Source of the DNA: Bryum argenteum
Lineage: Eukaryota > Streptophyta > Bryopsida > Bryales > Bryaceae
NCBI GenBank assembly: GCA_037043015.1
Contig: CM073325.1
Location: 19,943,001-20,007,000, forward strand
Direction of reading: 5' to 3'
Length of the DNA: 64,000 bases
In this document: positions 1 through 12,110 of the stretch, piece by piece
Numbering within the stretch: position 1 is the stretch's first letter
Layout: the number at the start of each line of letters is the position of its first letter
Translations under genes and position numbers: made by a program
Notes under the pieces: model-generated
Told to the model about the DNA's origin: nothing
Seen by the model: the letters and a program-made list of their open reading frames with translations, nothing else
The model's database searches: none

Positions 1-672
1 CGCCGTGACCAATGCATACGAGAAAGTGAAGGCCACCGTAACTCCAAACCATTAGCTTATCGAACTTCTGGAAGGAGTAGAAATACATGTGTTTTGTGTC
101 TTTTGATCAGACTTCCGCCATCGGCTGTAAAAATGCATTGGTACATTTTGACATTTTGAGACGAAGGTTTTGATTTCCAATGCAATGCATTCACTTTATT
201 TTCCCTCGAGATTGGGTGATTACTTGTTCTTTGCGTCAATCGCATCTTGTCAAGATCAGATACCACATGATTTGCGCTCCTCTGAAGTTGGACCATTGAT
301 GATGAAAGTGATTTCTTACGCTCTCTTTAACGTGGCAACCATTGCACAACTGCAATAACAGTATTACATTATTGACGATTGTAGACTGGACAAGCCAAAA
401 TCACTTGGCAGTGAGACATTCCAACAACAGGAACGCAAAATCACTAATTTTTTTAGAAAGCTTCAGTGTAGCAAGAAGAGTTGTGTGGCTGACTGCAGAG
501 AATCTTTATTGAAGAAAGTCTACAATGCAACCAGGTCCTGAGGCCAAGTCCTGCTACTTGATCAACTGTAAATCAGCAGCGAGTAACACCAACTTAGACA
601 TCAGGTTAGCCTAGGTCCTGTTGTCGTAGCTGCTGATTAATATGCAGTCTGCCATCCCCAGGATCAGCTCGA
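1..672. other. No gene recognised
   Basis: I see no convincing coding region. The stretch from about 470 to 670 probably belongs to the 3' flank of the first lipid-transfer gene, which is transcribed leftward. The short open frames here have no recognisable domain. Confidence 0.4.
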
Positions 673-1149
673 TCAGTAGGGAAACTGGTAACCTGTAAGC
701 AGAAACAACCCCTGCTGTCAGTTATACTGCAGTACGGCAGCTTGTATTCTTCCTCAAGAGTGTACAAGCATCATAAGTCATATATATTGTCCAGATAGAG
801 TGACAATGCACGAGAACCAAATTTTAATGCACTCACGTCCGCATTTGAAGCCCCGGAGATCGGTGCGGCCGCACTTCTTGGGCAGCTGCAGCCCATTGTT
901 CACCATCTGCGCGGGGAACGACGCCGACTTCAGCTGGTTGCACATGCAGTTCTTGTCCACGCTCCGCACCACGTTGCAGCACTGCCTGCTCGGCGCTGGA
1001 GGCCGCGCTCCCTGCACCGCACTCATGCACGCGTACAGCGCATTGGGATTGCACGTCCCCGCCGCTTCCACTGGGGAGTAATCCGCCACAATGGCCATCA
1101 CCACCAGCACCATCACAGCAGCACCAGCAACGCGCTTGAGGCCCTCCAT
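673..1149 (-). CDS. Lipid-transfer-like protein, copy 1
   Basis: Small secreted protein with the eight-cysteine motif of plant non-specific lipid transfer proteins, which bind lipids in a hydrophobic cavity outside the cell. Two exons: 1149-837 (ATG to phase 1) and 692-673, joined across a 144-bp GT-AG intron with acceptor CTTACAG. The product is 110 residues. Residues 1-30 are a hydrophobic signal peptide ending in VEAAG. Cysteine spacing is C-x7-C-x15-CC-x9-CxC-x22-C-x9-C, closest to DIR1-like (type IV) spacing. The second exon encodes only YQFPY after an arginine codon split by the intron; this copy alone has Q where the others have T. Exon 1 encodes the same residues as in copy 2. Its upstream DNA has a TATA box and a palindrome shared with copies 2, 3, 5 and 7. 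Ligand and role are unknown; lipid binding is inferred from the family. Confidence 0.88.
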
Positions 1150-1263
1150 CGCGATCTTGTACTTGATGAATCAATGTCACTTCTCAAGCAACTCCCCGAT
1201 TCGATGATGCTGCAAACACAGAGTTGGAGAAAATGAGGATGGTTCGAACAGACTTTGCTGCAC

Positions 1264-1306
1264 TCTTATATGCACCGTGTCGTGTTTATGATCTCACCTG
1301 CAGGTG
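1264..1306 (-). promoter_or_regulatory. Core promoter of copy 1
   Basis: A TATA box reads ATATAAG on the minus strand at about 1271-1265, about 117 bp upstream of the ATG. Just upstream of it, at 1295-1306, lies the perfect 12-bp palindrome CACCTGCAGGTG. The same layout recurs at copies 2, 3, 5 and 7. Confidence 0.6.
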
Positions 1307-4303
1307 GTTGATTTCAATCAATAGTGAAAAAAATCTTGCCGAATGTTCCAAGGGCAGCGATGAGCGCAGCAACATTCTGACAACATCAGATCGAAGTTTG
1401 ATTTTTGCAAATCGAAGTGGCAGACGTACGAAGGTCAAATACGAAGGATTGATCGTCTGTTTGCATGGAAGTTCGCAGCTGCTTCGGAAGTTCAGCAGAT
1501 ATTCGACTTGACGATTTGGTGTTGGTGAGGGTAGGAGCACCGCAGGTCTTCCTCATTATTGTTAGCCGGCTGTATGGTTGAAGTACCCATAACCACCAGC
1601 ACCCCCACTATCAACATGTAGGTCTCCCAATAACCGCACCTAGCCTGAACTAGCATTGTCAGAACACTCAATTCAAACTGACCAATCAAAACAATCAAAA
1701 AGCTAGTTGTTTTGGGTCGAATCATGAATGAAAATTTGTACCAGCTAAGGTGGTTTTTGCATACCCTATAGGTTCATTACGGGTCCTGCAGTACTTTACT
1801 GTTTGAAAATTTGTATTAATTCATGTGTTTTACAAAAAAATATAAAAAAATTACAAACCTTCCTAAAAACTATCTTGCCACCCAAAAAAAATTACCCACT
1901 ATAAATAGACCATTTACAAATGGGCGAATTTTCTTATGTTGGTGGTTATGGGTACTTCAACCTTAGTCAATGAACTGAAGCGAAGCGGTGTGGGGGGATT
2001 GATTGCTACTCACATGTCAACGGCGGCGATATAGCCATGAATGTCAGATGGTGTCAGAGCAGGTGCGTCAATGTTTCATCTAGACCGGGCTTCCATCCAT
2101 TTTTGTAGCAATTCCTTCATCTTGATTTCACTTCGTCCTCGTTCTCTTATGTACCATCTCCAAGAAATGTTTTCATCAGAATATGTTAACTCTGGAACGT
2201 CTGAGCCCATCACTGTGGACGATGAGAAAGTTGAGAAGATGATGTTGTGAATGAAAAAATCTTGTCTTTCGTATAGTATGAGATCTCAAACTCATTCATC
2301 GGACACTTTATGTCTGCTCCGATGTTCTAACTTAGATTGTTAGATTGTTATCAAAACAAGGATTAGAAATAAGGAAATAGGGTGATTTTTAGAGTAGTAT
2401 ATGAGCTGAGGAACTAACACTAAAATGCTACTACTGAAATGCTACTACTAAAATGCTACTACTAAAATGCTACTACTGTAATTGTTGGACACTAGTAGCA
2501 AAGGCATCAAAACTTGTTGAGAATTTTGTATTAGTTGCGTGATTGCTAGCTAAAATTCACTATGAAGTTGTATATTATATAACAAAGTTAATTTTTTTGG
2601 TCAAAAGTGGTAAGAAACTACTTAGCTACCACCATTCAAGAGTAATTATATAATAAATACGTATCAACACAAATCCCTTTTACAAGCAATTGTAATTTGC
2701 CTTCAATGTTCAAATAGTGCACAAACTTAAGCCACTATTAATTTGGATTTGTAAACAACATTCAACCTATGTCAACAAACTTTCAATTTTGACTATCAAC
2801 AATAGTCACGCTTCTTTGATCAAAGTCATCAAACTTGATCAAAGTCATCAAACTTGATCAAAGTCATCAAACTTTCAATTCTGACTGTCAACCACAAAGA
2901 ACATAGGAGCCTTTTCCTCTTTCCTTTTCCTCCTCTGGAAATAAGTGAAAATATTACCTCACTTTTTCCCACTTCATCCAATTGACGACCTGGCAAAAAT
3001 TGGACCATTCCCACTTTGAGGCATTATAGAAAAAGAAATAAGAAAATGCAATTTACCATGTGGCAAAGTCATTTTCCATGTTTCAGGAGGGAAGGTCCTT
3101 ATGGATTTCCATATGCCTTATGGATTTCCATATGCCTTATGGATTTCCATATGCGGGAAGTGGAAAAGCCTCCTGTCTCCCTTGTGAACAATAGTCACGC
3201 TTCTTTGATCAAAGTCATTGCTAAACTTATTAAAGCGTTACTAACGCTTTCTTGTTGAAAGTCATGGCTAGGTATTCTCTATATTCCACTATTGGATTGG
3301 ATTTGTAAACAACTTTCAACCTGTGTCAGCAAACTTTCAAATCTGGATGTCAATAGTCCTAACGCATCTTCGATCAAAGTCATTCACTAGGTTTATTACA
3401 GGAAGCATCAATACTAACACTTTCTTGTTCAAAGTCATGGCTAGTTTTGATATAATTTATTGTCTTTACTCCAATAATAAACTTAGCAATGTAACTACCG
3501 CATTGTAGCAATAATTACTAATATTACCATACTAAAATTTGATATGTCACACACAAGCTACAAAACATCTCATCCTTCACGCACACTCTAGCTCTCGTAC
3601 ACAATCCCTCACCGTATACTCAAGGAACATAAATCTTCGTCATCATTCTCAATATCCGATAAAATCTATAGTCACTATCCTATCAAATCCTTGCAAATCT
3701 TACGTTCTCAGTGCCAATTATATGGGTGACAAAGTAGCTAATTTTAGAAACGACTACCAGAAGTACTCCTTTAAGCTTTGACATTTTATACAACCGAGAG
3801 TGAGAGTGACCGCTGATTGAAAATCGAGAGGGATCGAGAGTGCAATTCCACAGAAGTTTTTCGAGTCCCATGCATCCAGTCTCTCTGACCAGTCAATTTC
3901 GATAGTTAACCATTAAAAAGCTTCTCTTTTCTTAGAGTAATTGGACTCAAATGTTGACTATAAAAGCAGACCCTGCACCGACAATTCATGTATCGAGCAG
4001 AGCTCCATGGTCACAGATCGCTCGATCATCAACATAACAAGAGCAATGCTGCGATGAACCGAATCATTCTTCGCAATGCAAAATTGCCTCATAAACACTT
4101 CAGCACTGTAGCTAATGATCTCCTGTCACTCGACAAGTGGGCGGAATAGAACGCTTTACTGCGGCAGAGCTGAACACAGTACAAGCAAGACTGGCTAATT
4201 ACTGGTACGTTTACGACTGCTCCACATCGCATTATACCAGTCTTTGAGTTTGAATTCGATCGAGGCTATCAAAGGAGCTTAGCTTTCATCAGGGCCGTCT
4301 CCC
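1307..4303. other. Intergenic, short tandem repeats
   Basis: No gene is supported. The first part, to about 2300, is the upstream flank of copy 1 and is strongly similar to the flanks of copies 2 and 5. Three short tandem repeats are visible: a 14-bp unit (AAATGCTACTACTA) at 2422-2478, a 19-bp unit beginning GATCAAAGTC three times at 2818-2874, and a 19-bp unit beginning ATGGATTTCC at 3101-3154. The stretch 3950-4300 is the 3' flank of copy 2 and recurs at about 7600-7975. Confidence 0.6.
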
Positions 4304-4751
4304 TTAATAAGGGAACGTGTAACCTGCACGAAGAATCACCCATTTTCACATTCAGCATGTGTGTGCGCGAGAGTTGACAACATCATGCAACATGGACGAG
4401 ACAGTGCAAAAGTGAAAGCAGGGAAGGTGGGTACTCACGTCCGCATTTGAAGCCCCGGAGATCGGTGCGGCCGCACTTCTTGGGCAGCTGCAGCCCATTG
4501 TTCACCATCTGCGCGGGGAACGACGCCGACTTCAGCTGGTTGCACATGCAGTTCTTGTCCACGCTCCGCACCACGTTGCAGCACTGCCTGCTCGGCGCTG
4601 GAGGCCGCGCTCCCTGCACCGCACTCATGCACGCGTACAGCGCATTGGGGTTGCACGTCCCCGCCGCTTCCACTGGGGAGTAATCCGCCACAATGGCCAT
4701 CACCACCAGCACCATCACAGCAGCACCAGCAACGCGCTTGAGGCCCTCCAT
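4304..4751 (-). CDS. Lipid-transfer-like protein, copy 2
   Basis: Two exons, 4751-4439 and 4323-4304, with a 115-bp GT-AG intron (donor GTGAGT, acceptor GTGCAG). The 110-residue product has a signal peptide (residues 1-30), then eight cysteines in the spacing C-x7-C-x15-CC-x9-CxC-x22-C-x9-C, and ends YTFPY. A proline-rich PPAP motif precedes the CC pair. The protein from exon 1 is identical to that of copy 1, and the upstream 450 bp is also closely similar, so copies 1 and 2 are a recent tandem duplication. The expected location is the cell wall or apoplast, inferred from the signal peptide and the lack of any retention signal. Confidence 0.9.
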
Positions 4752-4867
4752 CGCGATCTTGTCCTTGATGAATCACTGTCACTTCTCAAGCAACTCCCCG
4801 ATTCGATGATGCTGCAAAGACAGAGTTGGAGAAAATGAGGATGGTTCGAACAGACTTTGCTGCACTC

Positions 4868-4908
4868 TTATATGCACCATGTCGTGTTTATGATCTCACC
4901 TGCAGGTG
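4868..4908 (-). promoter_or_regulatory. Core promoter of copy 2
   Basis: A TATA box at 4868-4873 on the minus strand is followed upstream by the palindrome CACCTGCAGGTG at 4897-4908. Spacing matches copy 1. Confidence 0.6.
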
Positions 4909-5821
4909 GTTGATTTCAATCAATAGTGAAAAAAATCTTGCCGAATGTTCCAAGGGCAGCGATGAGCGCAGCAACATTCTGACAACATCAGATCGAAGTT
5001 TGATTTTTGCAAATCGAAGTGGCAGACGTAGGTCAAATACGAAGGAATGATCTTCTGTTTGCATGGAGGTTCGCAGCTGCTTCGGAAGTTCAGCAGATAT
5101 CCGACTTGACAATTTGGTGTTGGTGAGGCTGGGAGCACCGCAGGTCTTCCTCATTACTGTTAGCCGGCTGTAGTTCATAAACTGAAGCGAAGCGGTGGTG
5201 GGGGGGGAATTGATTGCTACTCACATGTCAACGGCGGCGATGTAGCCATGAATGTCAGATGGTGTCAGAGCAGGTGCGTCGATGTTTCATGTAGACCGGG
5301 CTTTCATCCAATCATGTAGCAATTCCTTCAGCTTGTTTCACTTCGTCCTCGTTCTCTTCTGTACCATCTCCAAGATGTGTATTCAACTGAGTACGGTAAG
5401 TGACGAGACTTGGCGTGCTGTTAAAACAAGAATCAGAAATAAGGAAATGGGGTGATTTTTAGGTTGGGATGTAAGCTGAGGAACTAACACTACAGTGCTA
5501 CTACTATATTTGTTGGGCAGGATTGGCGTATTCATGTCAAATAGCCACGTATAGCTTAGAAGTTAATTCCCACATCTACCAAAAAAGGAATATTTTATCA
5601 TATTCTGTTTTTTTATCATGTAAGTGAATCAGTATGTTGGAAAATAATATCCTCAAAAATTTATTGTTATCTATTTTTATAGTAATGAATCATCACAAGG
5701 CCCTAGAATTACAAAATACATCATGAAGTTTGTGACAAGTGCTAATATAATAGTTGCTACCATCCCTTATTTTATTCACCATTCATTACTACGATACATG
5801 TGGGACACGCACGGCCATTGC
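4909..5821. other. Upstream flank of copy 2 and intergenic DNA
   Basis: The flank to about 5520 resembles 1307-2500 upstream of copy 1 and 13607-14490 upstream of copy 5, showing the length of the duplicated unit. The rest is AT-rich with no gene. Confidence 0.55.
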
Positions 5822-6104
5822 CACTACTAAAAAGAGGGGGTTATGCAACGTTACAAACGTTGCTTTTGTGTAAACATTGTTAAAGTCTAGCAACGTTTTG
5901 GAACTTGCTTGAGCAACGTTTTAAAACTTGTTTGAGCAACGTTCTCAAGAAAATAATCAGCGTTTTCAACTAAATTATAAATAACGTTGCTTGGTAACAT
6001 TGCTTATTTCCTGAGAACATTGCTCAAGCAAGTTCTAAAATGTTGCTAAACTTGAGCAACGGTTGAGAGGAAAACGTTGCAAACCTCCTCAAATTGTAGC
6101 AGTG
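5822..6104. mobile_element. CACTA-like foldback MITE, copy 1
   Basis: The element begins CACTAC and ends in the complementary GTAGCAGTG. Its interior is a long imperfect inverted repeat built around ACGTTGC and GCAACGT words, so it could fold back almost end to end. CACTAC termini are typical of CACTA-superfamily DNA transposons; with no coding capacity this is a non-autonomous MITE. Two relatives lie at 22809-23078 and 23957-24253. I see no clear target duplication here. Confidence 0.75.
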
Positions 6105-7975
6105 CACTGCAACCTCTCCTGGCACTCATCAATTTTTTCCTTGCACAATGCCAAATCCACCAATCACCTTGCCAACTTGGCCTACCACATTGCCAATTCG
6201 GCCATGCCGCTTGCTTCCTATTGACGGATAAGTTTGATGTCAACTTGCCTTTGGTACCACTTATATCCAATTTAGGCATTTCTTAGAAAAAGATTATTCA
6301 TTCTTGAGGCAAAAGTACTACCTTCTAGACATGTCAAATTTTCTTGAAATCTTTTCGTGAATTTCAAAATCCTTGTCATCATACCTAATATCCAATAGAA
6401 TCTATAATATAATTATCATCTTTTCCTCTGCCAGATTTCTATTTTATAAATAAAAAGTTATTATTACTTCTGACATATAGATTTCATGACAATATTTTTA
6501 GAGTTTATAGATTTTTCTTATTTATAAACCGAAATTTCAAGAAGATTTCATTATTTTTTAAATCTCACCCTTCTTACTCCGTTAGTTGTTATATAATACT
6601 AGCAATGTACAAGTCGTCCCGACAAGAAAGCTCTTCATATGGTACTTCTATAAAATCATCCCTTGTATACCATTTCCTCATATTATGTTTATCATTTTGA
6701 AATATGTCCGTTTTTTTTTTTTTTTTTTTTTTTTCTTGTTTTTCTTTACATAATTCAAAAAACATAAAAGAAGGTAGGTAGGTAGGTTGGTACGTGGGTG
6801 GGTAGGAAGGATCGCAGTACAGTATTTTGTTATAAAAGTAGATGAAACATTTAGTACCAGTTTGTATTTTGATGACAAAAGTCTTAATTAATCAAATTTT
6901 CAGTATTAGTCTCATATAATGTTTCAAAATCTCAGATTATGTTGTTCCAAAGTATGAAGATTTTGGTTTATGAAGATTGAATACTATTAGATTATGAAAT
7001 CTAATACTCTGATAGAGAGTAGAGGCTACCGTATAGTCATCAATGTCTTCAAATACAAAAATATCATGACAACAATGCTATCAAGAGCTTCACACTGCAA
7101 GAACAACAAATTTTTGTCACAAACTTCTTAGTTTGCTTATATCGCAAAGTGTCCTTCAACCTCTAAACGTTTAGTTGAGAAACGCATACCCTGCAAAAAT
7201 AATAATAAAAACAAGAAAATAATCAACTAATTTTTTTAAAATTGTAATAAAAATTCCGAATCTTTTGAAATCAAATTTGTATTCATCTCAGTGCGGATAT
7301 TCACCTCAGTGCGGATGTCATGTTTCACTCCAAATTCTAATCAAATCACCTTCTTAAAGACTCCTTTCAAGCGCTTAGGTGTATGTGTTTCGGACATTCA
7401 GTTGTTTCATTATGCAACGCAATCTCCGAGGTTATGAGAGTGATCGCTGTTTCATTATGCCACGCAATCTCCGAGGTTATGAGAGTGATCGCTGATTAGA
7501 ACTCGAGAGGGATCGAGAGTATAAATATTCCACAGCAATTTTTCGAGTCCCTTTCAATCTGTGTGACCAGTCAGTTTCGATAATTGACCATTAAACGCTT
7601 CTCTTTTCTTAGAGTGATCGAACCCAAATGTGACTAAAAGCAGAGCCTCCACCGACAATTCATGTATCGAGCAGAGCTCAATGGACAGATCGCTCGATCA
7701 TCAACATAACAAAGACAATGCTGCAATGAATCAAATCATTCTTGGCAATGCAAAATTGCCTCATAAACACTTCAGCACTGTATCTAATGATCTCGTGTCA
7801 TTCGATAGAGGGCATAACAGAACGCTTTACTGCAGCAGAGCTGAACACAATAGGAGCAAGACTAGCTAAATACTGGTAAGTTTCTGATTGCTCCGCTTCG
7901 CAATATTTCCAGTCTTTGAGGTTGAATTCGATCGAGGCTATCAAAGGAGCTTAACTTTCACCAGGGCCGTCTCCC
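6105..7975. other. Intergenic, poly-T tract and copy 3 3' flank
   Basis: AT-rich DNA with no supported gene. A 24-base T run lies at 6711-6734. A sequence of about 60 bp, starting with a GTTTCATTATG word, is repeated in tandem near 7400-7490. From about 7500 the DNA is the 3' flank of copy 3 and is similar to 3820-4300. Confidence 0.55.
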
Positions 7976-8429
7976 TTAATAAGGGAACGTGTAACCTGCA
8001 CGAAGAATCACCCATTTTCACATTAATTCACCATGTGAGTGCGCGAGAACTGATGACTTCATGCACCATAGACGAGACAGTGCACAAGTGAAAGCAGCGA
8101 AGGTGGGTGTACTCACGTCCGCATTTGAAGCCCCGGAGATCGGTGCGGCCGCACTTCTTCGGCAGCTGCAGACCATTGTTGACCATCTGCGCGGGGAACG
8201 ACGCCGACTTCAGCTGGTTGCACATGCAGTTCTTGTCCACGCTCCGCACCACGTTGCAGCACTGCCTGCTCGGTGCTGGAGGCCGCTCTCCCTGCACCGC
8301 ACTCATGCACGCGTACAGCGCATTGGGGTTGCACGTCCCCGCCGCTTCCACCGGGGAGTAATCCGCCACTATGGCCATCACCACCAGCACCATCACAGCA
8401 GCACCAGCAACGCGCTTGAGGCCCTCCAT
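7976..8429 (-). CDS. Lipid-transfer-like protein, copy 3
   Basis: Two exons, 8429-8117 and 7995-7976, with a 121-bp GT-AG intron. It encodes 110 residues with the same signal peptide as copies 1 and 2 and the full eight-cysteine motif, ending YTFPY. It differs from every other copy by one acidic change before the proline motif, GARPPAPS to GERPPAPS. It mirrors copy 7 across the inverted repeat centred near 14.3 kb: the upstream flank 8546-9060 matches the reverse complement of about 19240-19800. Confidence 0.9.
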
Positions 8430-8545
8430 CGCGATCTTGTACTTGATGAATCACTGTCACTTCTCAAGCAACTCCCCGATTCGATGATGCTGCGAAAACA
8501 GAGTTGAAGAGAGCGAGGATGGTTCGAACAGACTTTGCTGCATTC

Positions 8546-8586
8546 TTATATGCACCATGTCGTGTTTATGATCCCACCTGCAGGTG
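8546..8586 (-). promoter_or_regulatory. Core promoter of copy 3
   Basis: A TATA box at 8546-8551 on the minus strand with the palindrome CACCTGCAGGTG at 8575-8586, in the same arrangement as copies 1 and 2. Confidence 0.6.
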
Positions 8587-10956
8587 ATTTACTATATCTT
8601 GCCGAGTTATCCAAGGGCAGCGATCTGCGCAGCAACATTCTGACAATATCAGATCGAAGTTTGACTTTTCGCAAATCGAAGTGGGCAGACGAAGATGAAA
8701 TATGAAGGAATGAACTTCTGTTTGCATGGAGGTTCGCAGCTGCTTCGGAGCCTGAGGAGATCTTTGGCTTGACAATATGGTACTGGCAAGGGCTGTCAAC
8801 AACGCAAGATCGCCTCATCAAAGATCGGTTGGCAGCCTTCATCGAATCGAGTGAAGCGGTGTGGCCGTGTGGGGATCTCATTCACTAAATTCAATGTCAA
8901 CGGCGGCGACATAGGCTGGAGTGTTTTGTGTCAGAGCAGACTGAAAACATCTCTTGATCATGTCAGAATATGAAGCATTAACTCCTGTTTTCCAGTAAGA
9001 AAGAGGTACCTAATATGGTGACTTTTGTGCCTTGGTTTGCAGATTGATTGATTAATTGATTGAAGATGAAATAAAATACGGTGACTATTGCTGATGCACT
9101 TAGGGTCTCTAATTCTCTCTACTCTATGGTCCATGAAGATTGATAATGGTCATCTAAAACCTGTGATTGGAGAGTAAAGTGCTCTTGGTCCCATTTGGCT
9201 ATACACTACCTTGCAAAACAGAGAGTGACCAATAACTTTGAGGTCCACAAAGTATGTTAAATTTTCCATAATGGATAATGTTTTCACGGTCTTCTTGATT
9301 ATAATCGAGTCAAAGCAAATGCCTTGACTCAACTTCAATCAAGGAGAGTCCGACCATGAGGCTCAAAAATCATTCAGTAGCTAGTAGTGTTCAATTATTT
9401 AAGGATAAGGAAGGGAAAAATGGGAGGGTAAAAGAAATAATGATGAGGGTTTATATTAGAGAATTGAACTTAAACTTGTTCCGGTCCAAATTTCCAAAAT
9501 AATCCACTTTACACTACAAGAGTCATTCTTATAGGAAAGTGTAAGAGGATTTCAATGCACCAAAAAATTATGATTTAGAAAATTAAATGTGTTCAAAAGT
9601 TGTTGAGAGTCAAGATCTCGACAGAGTACATTTTGAAATTTGCATCCTTAAACATTCTTTCCTATTCCATATTAGGTGTTAAGTCTAAGATACGCACCTC
9701 TTTTGCTAAATACATGATGAACCTCATTTTTGTTACATCAGTTGAATATGAAAATGGTGGATAGCATGAATGCAGAAACAGTTCCTTCATAAAAAAGTTC
9801 CTCAAAGTATGTCACTATTAACACGTTTGTTCTTGAAGAAGTAGAGGGTCCAGCACTTGATTTGTGATTTGTGAGGTCACATGTATTCCGGATATCTATT
9901 CACTTACCGTTTCCCAAATCATTCTGTTACCGTTTCCCAAATCATTCTGTCACTCAGAATGTCAAAATCACAACTTCATTATAGCCACTTGAACAAAATA
10001 AACTAGTAGAGTACCAGTCCAAAACGAAGCAGCTCCCATATGGAGTTTTAGTAATCTTTACTCAGAGGTACATAGCAACTTCTCCATGCAACAATACCAT
10101 CTCCTCACTGCAAACAATATAGAGTGTCACTTTAGGGCACCAATTTTAGGAACATCTAGCTATTACTTAATGTAAAAGAGTCCAAAAATAATGATTTCAC
10201 TTGCTCTATCTTTCTACTAAAATTCCCCATGCACAAAAATTGCTTACACTAATAAATGGTCCCTGCAGATTTCCCGTGCTGAAAATTGAGTCATTATTTG
10301 AGCGCGTAGCCAGTATAACAGAATCAGGCTTATGGGTTCCGAACCACTGCATTGCAGAGTAGCAGATGTCCTGTCGGTTATAAATTCCAGTCAAGTTTTT
10401 GAGTCGATCTCCATGTTTCAATACGTCACCCACAGCCAAAATCGTTCGATGATATTAGGAGGCACCATTCAACCTCAATCCTCTCTGATTTTTCAGTTTC
10501 AATAAAACAATTATCACAATTAGCGCTCCTTTGATTGTTATGGTCGTTGCACCACTATGACTAAGAAAAGTCAGCATGCATTGAGAATCTCGTTTCATAG
10601 CAGTGCTTGGATGTACCACTGGGTAATGTTCAGTAAACATGCCAAATTCCGCACGGACAATGAGAAATGTAAAAATTGAGTACGGTAATGTATGTCTTTC
10701 AGATAGTAGAACTTCGTGATAACAAAAGTTGCCAATGACGCAGCCCTCAAATCTGCTGCGGTCTCGCTCCTTGTGCTACAGGATCCAAAGAGACTATATA
10801 TTTTGATCAATGCAACAATTGACTTCTCACTAATAGTAGTAGCTACGACGAGGTAATTCCTGGAATCTGGAGCTCCACGATACGCCAACAACTGCAAGTC
10901 TTCGATACATTCTCAATCGGATTCCAACATGTGGTACTGCACGAGCTCTAGCTTGC
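8587..10956. other. Left arm of the inverted repeat, non-coding
   Basis: No gene is supported. Much of this stretch matches the reverse complement of 18000-19750, with small insertions and deletions. It holds the upstream flank of copy 3 and the 3' flank of copy 4. Confidence 0.6.
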
Positions 10957-11404
10957 TTAGTTGGGGAAGGTGTAACCTGCACAAAAAATCACCCATTCCG
11001 TAATTAGCATGTGAGTGCGCGAGAATTGCCAACTTCATGCGACATGGAAGAGATAATCCTCAAGTACGAGAAGGGAAGTGGGTGCACTCACGTCCGCATT
11101 TGAAGCCCCGGAGATCGGTGCGGCCGCACTTCTTCGGCAGCTGCAGCCCATTGTTCACCATCTGCGCGGGGAACGACGCCGACTTCAGCTGGTTGCACAT
11201 GCAGTTCTTGTCCACGCTCCGCACCACGTTGCAGCACTGCCTGCTCGGTGCTGGAGGCCGCGCTCCCTGCACCGCACTCATGCACGCGTAGAGCGCATTG
11301 GGGTTGCACGTCCCCGCGGCTTCCACGGCGGAGTGATCCGCCACCATGGCCATCACCACGAGCACCATCACAGCTGCTACAGCAACGCGCTTCAGCCCCT
11401 CCAT
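10957..11404 (-). CDS. Lipid-transfer-like protein, copy 4
   Basis: Two exons, 11404-11092 and 10976-10957, with a 115-bp GT-AG intron. The product is 110 residues. The signal peptide differs from copies 1-3, with VAVAAVM and ADHSAVEAAG in place of VAGAAVM and ADYSPVEAAG. The mature part is identical to the others and ends YTFPN. Its promoter is of a second class shared with copies 6 and 8: the flank has TGCTCGGG followed by ATACATAAGACT, without the 12-bp palindrome. Exons, intron and both flanks mirror copy 6 on the opposite arm. Confidence 0.9.
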
Positions 11405-11954
11405 TGCGAATGTCTACTCAAGGTATCAGTGTCACTTCTTAATCGAATCCCTCTTCTGTTGATGAGATGAGGAAGATGATGTTGTTGAGAGCGAATTTGC
11501 TAGTCTTATGTATTTCCCGAGCACAATGTCTAGCCATTTTTTTAATGATATCTCTCGATTAGTAGTTCACCAAACCGCGAAGAGTTTTATGCAGATTTCA
11601 TTAAGGGCGGTGATCAGCAATCAATAATCGTGACAAAGTTGACCATGGATCTTGACAGCTCTGGATTCTGGCAGAGCAAAGTAATACGTGAATGACGGTT
11701 CCTCTTGTGCATGATAGTTCCCAGATGCTTCGGAGCCTGAGTTAATCAAACATCTGGAAGGTGATATGGTGTTGGTGACCTTGTCAGATCCTACTTCATT
11801 ATTACTGATTCGCTTAAGTACGGTAAGCATGTAATGTGTTATCCTTGTCAAGAATGAAGAGACTGTGTATCGGTTATAACGCAGTTGGTGAGGAAAAGTT
11901 GAGTGTATTGACATGACTATCCACTAAGAATGGTCTGCACAGCACAGGCATTAA

Positions 11955-12110
11955 TTAATTAATGAGGTGAGGGGGATTAATGAGGTGAGGGGTCAGGGGT
12001 AGGGGCATGGTGATGGTATGGTATGGTGATGGTATGGTGATGGTATGACATGATGATGGTATGGTGATGGTATGACATGATGATGGTATGGTGATGATAT
12101 GGAGTTGGGG
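11955..12110. repeat. TGATGGTATGG-type minisatellite
   Basis: Low-complexity DNA built from TGGTATGGTGATGGTATGAC-like units, absent from the mirrored position in the right arm. The repeat creates short open frames that are not genes. Confidence 0.7.

Noticed and set aside
6678-6878. Lysine-rich minus-strand frame
   Set aside because: The lysine run is the translation of a poly-T tract.
8061-8507. Open frames antisense to, or out of frame with, the lipid-transfer exons
   Set aside because: They recur at every copy because the exon is GC-rich and conserved, have no signal peptide or known motif, and oppose a frame with the eight-cysteine motif.
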